Positions 59,431-64,000 of a stretch of DNA of 64,000 nucleotides are shown in pieces. Source of the DNA: Pandoraea bronchicola (GTDB lineage Bacteria; Pseudomonadota; Gammaproteobacteria; Burkholderiales; Burkholderiaceae); assembly GCF_902459805.1 (NCBI RefSeq), contig NZ_CABPST010000011.1, forward strand, positions 62,001 to 126,000, read 5' to 3'. The notes under the pieces were generated by a model, which was given only the letters and a program-made list of their open reading frames with translations, was not told the origin of the DNA and did not search any database. Numbering within the stretch: position 1 is the first letter of the stretch; every line of letters starts with the position of its first letter. Both the position numbers and the translations under genes were made by a program.

Positions 59431-60225
59431 TCAGGTCCGTGGTGTGGCGTCAGGCTTGTCGGCCGCGTTGGCCGCGTTGGGCGCGCGCGTTTTCGGCTTC
59501 GACGTGTAGGCGTCCGGGTCGATGCGCACCATCTCGCGCTCGATCCATTCAGCGACATCGGCATTGACGGCCTCGGCGGTACGGCCTTCCGTTTCAATGA
59601 CCGGCCCGATCGATACGGTCACTTCGCCGGGGAATTTCTTGAACGAGTTGCGCGGCCAGACACGTCCGGCATTGTGCGCGATGGGCACGATGGGCACGCC
59701 GGTCGTTGCTGCGAGACGGGCGCCGCCCGACTTGTACTTGTTGCGCGAGCCGGTCTTCGTGCGCGTGCCTTCCGGGAACATGATGATCCACGATCCCTCG
59801 GCCAGACGCTCGCGGCCCTGTGCGACGACCGACTGAAACGCGTCGGTGCCCTTGCTGCGATTGATGTGAATCATGCTGAGCAGACCCAGCGCCCAACCGA
59901 AGAACGGCACGTAGAGCAGTTCGCGTTTGAATACAAAGCACAGCGGGCGCGGCATCAGGGCCGGCAGTGCGATCGTCTCCCACGCCGACTGATGCTTCGA
60001 CAGAAGGATGGCGGGGCGGTCCGGCAGGTTCTCCCAGCCGATGACCCGGTAACGCATGCCGCACAGCTTGTCGGCCACGCGGATCACGACCTTGCACCAG
60101 CCCGCCGCGAACCAGTAACGCCGCACGCGCGAAAGGAACGGGAAGGACAAGATGCACGCAATGGCGTAGGGAATCGTCCAGACGATCAGGAAGATGAAAA
60201 AGAGAATTGAACGTAATTGCAGCAT
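59431..60225 (-). CDS. plsC: 1-acyl-sn-glycerol-3-phosphate acyltransferase (PlsC)
   Basis: A 264-residue membrane acyltransferase making phosphatidic acid. A hydrophobic anchor (about 5-30) precedes the acyltransferase domain. The usual H-x4-D catalytic motif reads HQSAWE (His78 to Glu83), a Glu variant seen in betaproteobacterial PlsC; the substrate motif FPEGTRTKTGS follows. The last ~20 residues are a Lys/Ala/Pro-rich tail. It lies 85 bases after gmhB in the glyQS cluster. Confidence 0.9.
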   Translation of the reverse strand: MLQLRSILFFIFLIVWTIPYAIACILSFPFLSRVRRYWFAAGWCKVVIRVADKLCGMRYRVIGWENLPDRPAILLSKHQSAWETIALPALMPRPLCFVFKRELLYVPFFGWALGLLSMIHINRSKGTDAFQSVVAQGRERLAEGSWIIMFPEGTRTKTGSRNKYKSGGARLAATTGVPIVPIAHNAGRVWPRNSFKKFPGEVTVSIGPVIETEGRTAEAVNADVAEWIEREMVRIDPDAYTSKPKTRAPNAANAADKPDATPRT

Positions 60226-60310
60226 CGGGTCTTGGCCTGGGGTGGGTGCCGGAGCGATTGTCCTACGCGCTTTGATGCGCGTCCTGGGTCATGTGGCGGG
60301 CGAGCACCAC

Positions 60311-60904
60311 TTACACGCTCTTGGCGTCCTCTTCAGCGAGCAGGTCGTTCACGAAGGCTTGCAGGCTGTCGTGGACACACGTGCCTTCGGGCAGATTGCC
60401 TGCGGCAAGCGTCTTCTTGCCCTTGCCGGTGAGGACCAGATGCGGTTTGGCGCCCACCGCGGCGGCGGCCTGCAAATCGCGCAGCGAGTCGCCCACGGCT
60501 GGCACGCCGGTCAGGTCGGTTTCGTAACGTCGCGCGATTTCCTGAAACATGCCGGGCTTCGGCTTGCGGCAATCGCAGGCGTCGACGGCGGTATGCGGGC
60601 AGAAGAACACGGCGTCGATGCGTCCGCCAGCGGCAGCCGCCAGCTTCGACATCTTCGCGTGCATGGCGCCGAGCGTCGCCATGTCGAACAGGCCGCGTCC
60701 CACTCCCGACTGGTTCGTCGCCACGACAACCCGGTACCCGGCCTGATTCAGGCGGCCGATGGCCTCAAGACTGCCGGGCAGCGGCACCCATTCATCCTTT
60801 GACTTGATGAACTGGTCCGAGTCGGCGTTGATGACGCCGTCCCGGTCGAGAATCACGAGCTTGCGGGCGGCGGGGCCGGGGGAGCGATCTTTGCGCGAAT
60901 CCAT
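60311..60904 (-). CDS. gmhB: D-glycero-beta-D-manno-heptose 1,7-bisphosphate 7-phosphatase
   Basis: A 197-residue HAD-superfamily phosphatase of LPS heptose synthesis. The nucleophile and acid are Asp20 and Asp22 in LVILDRDGVIN, and a zinc site is formed by Cys102, His104, Cys110 and Cys112 (FFCPHT and CDCRKPKPGM), diagnostic of GmhB rather than histidinol phosphatase. It follows glyS by 32 bases and precedes plsC, the conserved betaproteobacterial order. Confidence 0.96.
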   Translation of the reverse strand: MDSRKDRSPGPAARKLVILDRDGVINADSDQFIKSKDEWVPLPGSLEAIGRLNQAGYRVVVATNQSGVGRGLFDMATLGAMHAKMSKLAAAAGGRIDAVFFCPHTAVDACDCRKPKPGMFQEIARRYETDLTGVPAVGDSLRDLQAAAAVGAKPHLVLTGKGKKTLAAGNLPEGTCVHDSLQAFVNDLLAEEDAKSV

Positions 60905-60936
60905 GACGAACGGGCTTCCGGGACGTTAAGCCGCGA

Positions 60937-63054
60937 TCAGGCGGCGAGCTTCGAGAGATCGGCCACGCGGTTCATCTGCACGTGCAGGTGCCAGAGCAGC
61001 GCGAGGCGATTGTTGCGCAGCGCCTCGTCGTCGGCCATCACCATCACATCGTTGAAGAAGGCGTCGACCGCATCGCGCAGTTCGGCCAGCGCCGAGAGTG
61101 CCTGCGCGTACTCGCGGGCTTCGAAGTTCCGCTGCACGACCGGCGCGACTTTCTCGAGCGCGGCCGCGAGCGACTTCTCGGCGGGTTCCATCAGCAGCGA
61201 CGGCACGATCACGCCATCGGGCGGCGGTGCCGTCTTCTTCAGGATGTTGCCGATGCGCTTGTTCGCGGCGGCGAGCGCTTCGGCCTGCGGCAGTGCCGAG
61301 AAGGCGCGCACGGCTTCCAGGCGCTCGATCAGATCGCTCAGACTCAGATAGATCGACGGCGACACCAGCACCGCCTCGATCTCGTTGGCAGCGTAGCCAC
61401 GCTCACGCAGATAACCGCGCAGACGATCGAGCACAAACTGGTAGACGTCGCTCAGATACTCAGGGCTGGCGACACCCGACGTGAATTGCTTGTAGGTCAC
61501 GTCCAGCAGATCGGACAACATGACCGGCAGACGACGCTCGATGAGCATGCGCACGATGCCCAGCGCATGACGGCGCAGCGCGAACGGGTCTTTCTCGCCC
61601 GTCGGTTGCAGGCCGATGCCCCAGATGCCGACGAGCGTTTCGAGCTTGTCGGCCAGCGCCACGACCGTGCCGGTGTGGGTGGCGGGCAGTGCGTCGCCAG
61701 CGAAGCGCGGCTGATAGTGCTCCGAGCAGGCACGAGCGACCTCGTCGGCTTCGCCGTCGTGACGCGCGTAGTAAGTCCCCATCGTGCCTTGCAGTTCCGG
61801 GAATTCACCCACCATGTCGGTCAGCAGGTCGGCCTTGGCCAGCAGGGCGCCGCGTTCGGCCAGCGCCACATCCACGCCAATCATCTGTGCAATGGCGCCA
61901 GCCAGCTTCACCAGACGCTGCGTACGCTCGAACTGCGAGCCCAGCTTGTTGTGATAGACGACGTTCGCGAGCAGCGGCACACGATCTGCGAGCCGCTTTT
62001 TCTTGTCCTGCTCGAAGAAGAACTTCGCATCGGCCAGACGCGGGCGCACCACGCGCTCGTTACCCGTCACGATCTGCTCGGGGTGGGCCGTTTCGATGTT
62101 GGAGACGATCAGGAAGCGGTTCGTCAGACGGCCACCCTCGGCGAGCGGCTTGTCGGTCAACGCGAAATACTTCTGGTTCGTCTGCATCGTGAGAATCAGA
62201 CATTCCTGCGGGACAGCCAGGAATTCCTGCTCGAAGTGGCAGGCGTAGATCGCGGGCCATTCGACGAGCGCGGTCACTTCGTCGAGCAGCGCGTCGGGCA
62301 TGACCACGTGGTCGCCGCCCGCGGCGGCGAGCAATTGCGTGCGGATCGCGTCACGGCGGCCCGTGAAACTGGCCAGCACCTTGCCTTCGGCTTCAAGGGT
62401 TGCCGCGTAAGCGTCGGCGTTGGCAACGGTGACTTCGCCCTTCGACAGGAAGCGATGGCCCTGCGTCTTGTTGCCCGAGGCAAGGCCGATAGCCGTGGCG
62501 GGCACGAGCGTGTCGCCGTGCAGGGCGATGAGGCCATGCACCGGGCGCACGAACTGCACCGTCTCGCCGTCCGGGCGCTGGTAGCTCATCACCTTCGGGA
62601 TCGGCAGCTTGCCGAGCGTTTCGTCGAGCGAGGCTTGCAGTGCGTCGGCGAGTTGAGCGCCCGCAGCGGTGTAGGTATGGAAGAAGGCTTCGGCCTTGCC
62701 GTCCATTGCGCGCTCGAGGCTGGCGACCGGCAGGTCGGCAAAGCCCATGGCGGCGAGTTTCTTCGCCAGCGGCGGTGTCGGGTTGCCGTTGGCGTCGAGG
62801 GCGACGGACACCGGCAGCACCTTGGCGCGGATCGTCGCGTCCGGGGCGCGCCCGAGCACGTTCGAAATCGTGACGGCCAGACGTCGCGGCGTGGCGTAGG
62901 GCGTAACGACGCTCGCGTCGGTGGTCAGGCCGCGCGTGCGCAGGCCGTTGGCAATACCGTCGGCGAACGCGTCGCCCAGACGCGCCAGCGCCTTCGGCGG
63001 CAGTTCTTCGGTCAGCAGTTCGACCAGCAGGGTGCGTTGTGCGGTGCTCATCAT
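60937..63054 (-). CDS. glyS: Glycyl-tRNA synthetase beta subunit
   Basis: A 705-residue beta subunit of the alpha2beta2 glycyl-tRNA synthetase, recognising tRNA and the anticodon. The N-terminal [15 protein letters not shown] and the C-terminal anticodon-binding-like [15 protein letters not shown] are typical. Start is ATG 63054 (or 63051, two Met in a row); the first overlaps the glyQ stop codon by 4 bases, so translation is coupled. Full family length. Confidence 0.97.
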   Translation of the reverse strand: MMSTAQRTLLVELLTEELPPKALARLGDAFADGIANGLRTRGLTTDASVVTPYATPRRLAVTISNVLGRAPDATIRAKVLPVSVALDANGNPTPPLAKKLAAMGFADLPVASLERAMDGKAEAFFHTYTAAGAQLADALQASLDETLGKLPIPKVMSYQRPDGETVQFVRPVHGLIALHGDTLVPATAIGLASGNKTQGHRFLSKGEVTVANADAYAATLEAEGKVLASFTGRRDAIRTQLLAAAGGDHVVMPDALLDEVTALVEWPAIYACHFEQEFLAVPQECLILTMQTNQKYFALTDKPLAEGGRLTNRFLIVSNIETAHPEQIVTGNERVVRPRLADAKFFFEQDKKKRLADRVPLLANVVYHNKLGSQFERTQRLVKLAGAIAQMIGVDVALAERGALLAKADLLTDMVGEFPELQGTMGTYYARHDGEADEVARACSEHYQPRFAGDALPATHTGTVVALADKLETLVGIWGIGLQPTGEKDPFALRRHALGIVRMLIERRLPVMLSDLLDVTYKQFTSGVASPEYLSDVYQFVLDRLRGYLRERGYAANEIEAVLVSPSIYLSLSDLIERLEAVRAFSALPQAEALAAANKRIGNILKKTAPPPDGVIVPSLLMEPAEKSLAAALEKVAPVVQRNFEAREYAQALSALAELRDAVDAFFNDVMVMADDEALRNNRLALLWHLHVQMNRVADLSKLAA

Positions 63055-63989
63055 GCGGCTTGCGTTTGGTTTTGGGCGGCGGGGGCGTTCAGCATCGGGA
63101 AGCCGAGCTTTTCGCGCGAAGCGTAGTAGGCCTGTGCGATCAGACGCGACAGCGCCCGGATACGGCCGATATACGCCGCACGTTCGGTCACCGAGATGGC
63201 GCCGCGCGCGTCGAGCAGGTTGAAGGTGTGCGCGGCCTTGAGAATCATCTCGTAGGCGGGCAACGCCAGTTCGGCTTCGATGAGGCGCTTGGCTTCGCTT
63301 TCGTAGTTATCGAAGAAGCTGAACAGCATCGGCTGGTTCGAGTGCTCGAAGTTGTACGTCGACTGTTCCACTTCGTTCTGATGGAACACGTCGCCGTAGG
63401 TCAGACGGCGCTTGACCGGTCCGTCAGCCGTCTGCTCTTCCCACTCCGTCCATACGAGGTCGTAGACGTTCTCGACCTGCTGGAGATACATGGCCAGACG
63501 CTCGATGCCGTAGGTGATTTCGCCGAGCACCGGCTTGCAATCGAGGCCGCCGACTTGCTGGAAGTACGTGAACTGGGTCACTTCCATGCCGTTGAGCCAC
63601 ACTTCCCAGCCCAGGCCCCAGGCGCCGAGCGTCGGATTCTCCCAGTCGTCTTCCACGAAGCGCACGTCGTTTTGGGTCAGATCGAGACCGAGCGCGCGCA
63701 GCGAACCCAGGTACAGGTCGAGAATGTTCTCCGGGGCCGGCTTGAGCACCACCTGATACTGGTAGTAGTGCTGCATGCGGTTCGGATTCTCACCGTAGCG
63801 GCCATCCTTGGGACGGCGCGACGGCTGCACGTAGGCGGCGCGCCACGGCTCCGGGCCGATCGCGCGCAGGAACGTGGCGGTGTGCGAGGTACCGGCGCCG
63901 ACCTCCATGTCGTAAGGCTGGAGCAACGCACAGCCTTGCTTGTCCCAGTAATCCTGCAACGTCAGGATGACTTGTTGAAAGGTAAGCAT
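63051..63989 (-). CDS. glyQ: Glycyl-tRNA synthetase alpha subunit
   Basis: A 312-residue alpha subunit carrying the class II catalytic core that activates glycine. [34 protein letters not shown] and [17 protein letters not shown] are diagnostic of GlyQ. The start at 63989 is only 11 bases from the window edge, so any upstream gene is not visible. It overlaps glyS by 4 bases. Confidence 0.97.
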   Translation of the reverse strand: MLTFQQVILTLQDYWDKQGCALLQPYDMEVGAGTSHTATFLRAIGPEPWRAAYVQPSRRPKDGRYGENPNRMQHYYQYQVVLKPAPENILDLYLGSLRALGLDLTQNDVRFVEDDWENPTLGAWGLGWEVWLNGMEVTQFTYFQQVGGLDCKPVLGEITYGIERLAMYLQQVENVYDLVWTEWEEQTADGPVKRRLTYGDVFHQNEVEQSTYNFEHSNQPMLFSFFDNYESEAKRLIEAELALPAYEMILKAAHTFNLLDARGAISVTERAAYIGRIRALSRLIAQAYYASREKLGFPMLNAPAAQNQTQAA

Positions 63990-64000
63990 GATGAATTCGC

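Overview
This 64 kb window is GC-rich, densely coding chromosomal DNA from a Gram-negative betaproteobacterium. The gene content and order (aroQ-accB-accC-prmA; thiL-pgpA; dusB-fis-purH; lptD-surA-pdxA-rsmA; glyQ-glyS-gmhB-plsC), a Lys/Ala/Pro-rich histone H1-like protein and a subfamily-2 PyrF fit Burkholderiaceae. Pandoraea is my best guess, but that is inference from layout only. I see no insertion sequence, prophage, CRISPR array, tRNA or rRNA. Nearly all of it looks like conserved core genome.

Layout. 1-1400: a long non-coding leader, the H1-like protein gene with a tandem 45-bp repeat, and its terminators. 1479-9598 (minus): an unrecognised protein, a TlpA-like thioredoxin, aroQ, accB, accC, prmA, a zinc-ribbon membrane protein, tpx, a PfkB-family kinase and a glycine-zipper lipoprotein. 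9718-17654 (plus): mpl, a YqiA-type esterase, an RNB-family exoribonuclease overlapping a TonB-family gene, an LpxO-like hydroxylase, aroE and mtgA. 17803-23257: mscS (minus), corA and pyrF (plus), and thiL-pgpA-pncC (minus). 23679-27229 (plus): the malic enzyme-phosphotransacetylase fusion, then a secreted barnase-type ribonuclease followed directly by barstar. 27389-30369 (minus): a spermidine synthase-like protein, a VOC protein, rsmE and a YidB-like protein. 30567-33618 (plus): tkt and gap. 33785-35898: fur (minus) diverging from bamE-dapB. 36198-42490 (plus): leuS, lptE, holA, proA, hutD. 42857-50403 (minus): amgK-murU, pepP, a UbiH-like hydroxylase, dusB-fis, purH. 50567-56265 (plus): lptD-surA-pdxA-rsmA. 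56240-63989: a DMT transporter (minus), a rubredoxin with an extra N-terminal domain (plus), then glyQ-glyS-gmhB-plsC-metalloprotease-gloA (minus).

How it works together. The strongest theme is the cell envelope. LptD, LptE, SurA and BamE serve outer-membrane and LPS assembly; GmhB makes a heptose precursor and an LpxO-like enzyme would modify lipid A. MtgA polymerises peptidoglycan, while Mpl, AmgK and MurU recycle its fragments. AccB/AccC, PlsC and PgpA make phospholipid. The rest is central metabolism (tkt, gap, maeB, aroE, aroQ, dapB, proA, purH, pyrF, pdxA, thiL) and translation (leuS, glyQS, prmA, rsmA, rsmE, dusB).

I did not find a convincing undescribed multi-gene system. The best leads are smaller: a 21-bp inverted repeat with a 31-base loop in the hutD-purH gap, the RNase-barstar pair, a rubredoxin carrying an unrecognised N-terminal domain, an RNB nuclease with an altered active-site motif and an acidic tail, a spermidine synthase-like protein with a changed catalytic loop, an LptD with only three mature cysteines, an unrecognised protein with a nucleotidyltransferase-like motif, and in-frame repeats in the H1-like gene and pdxA.
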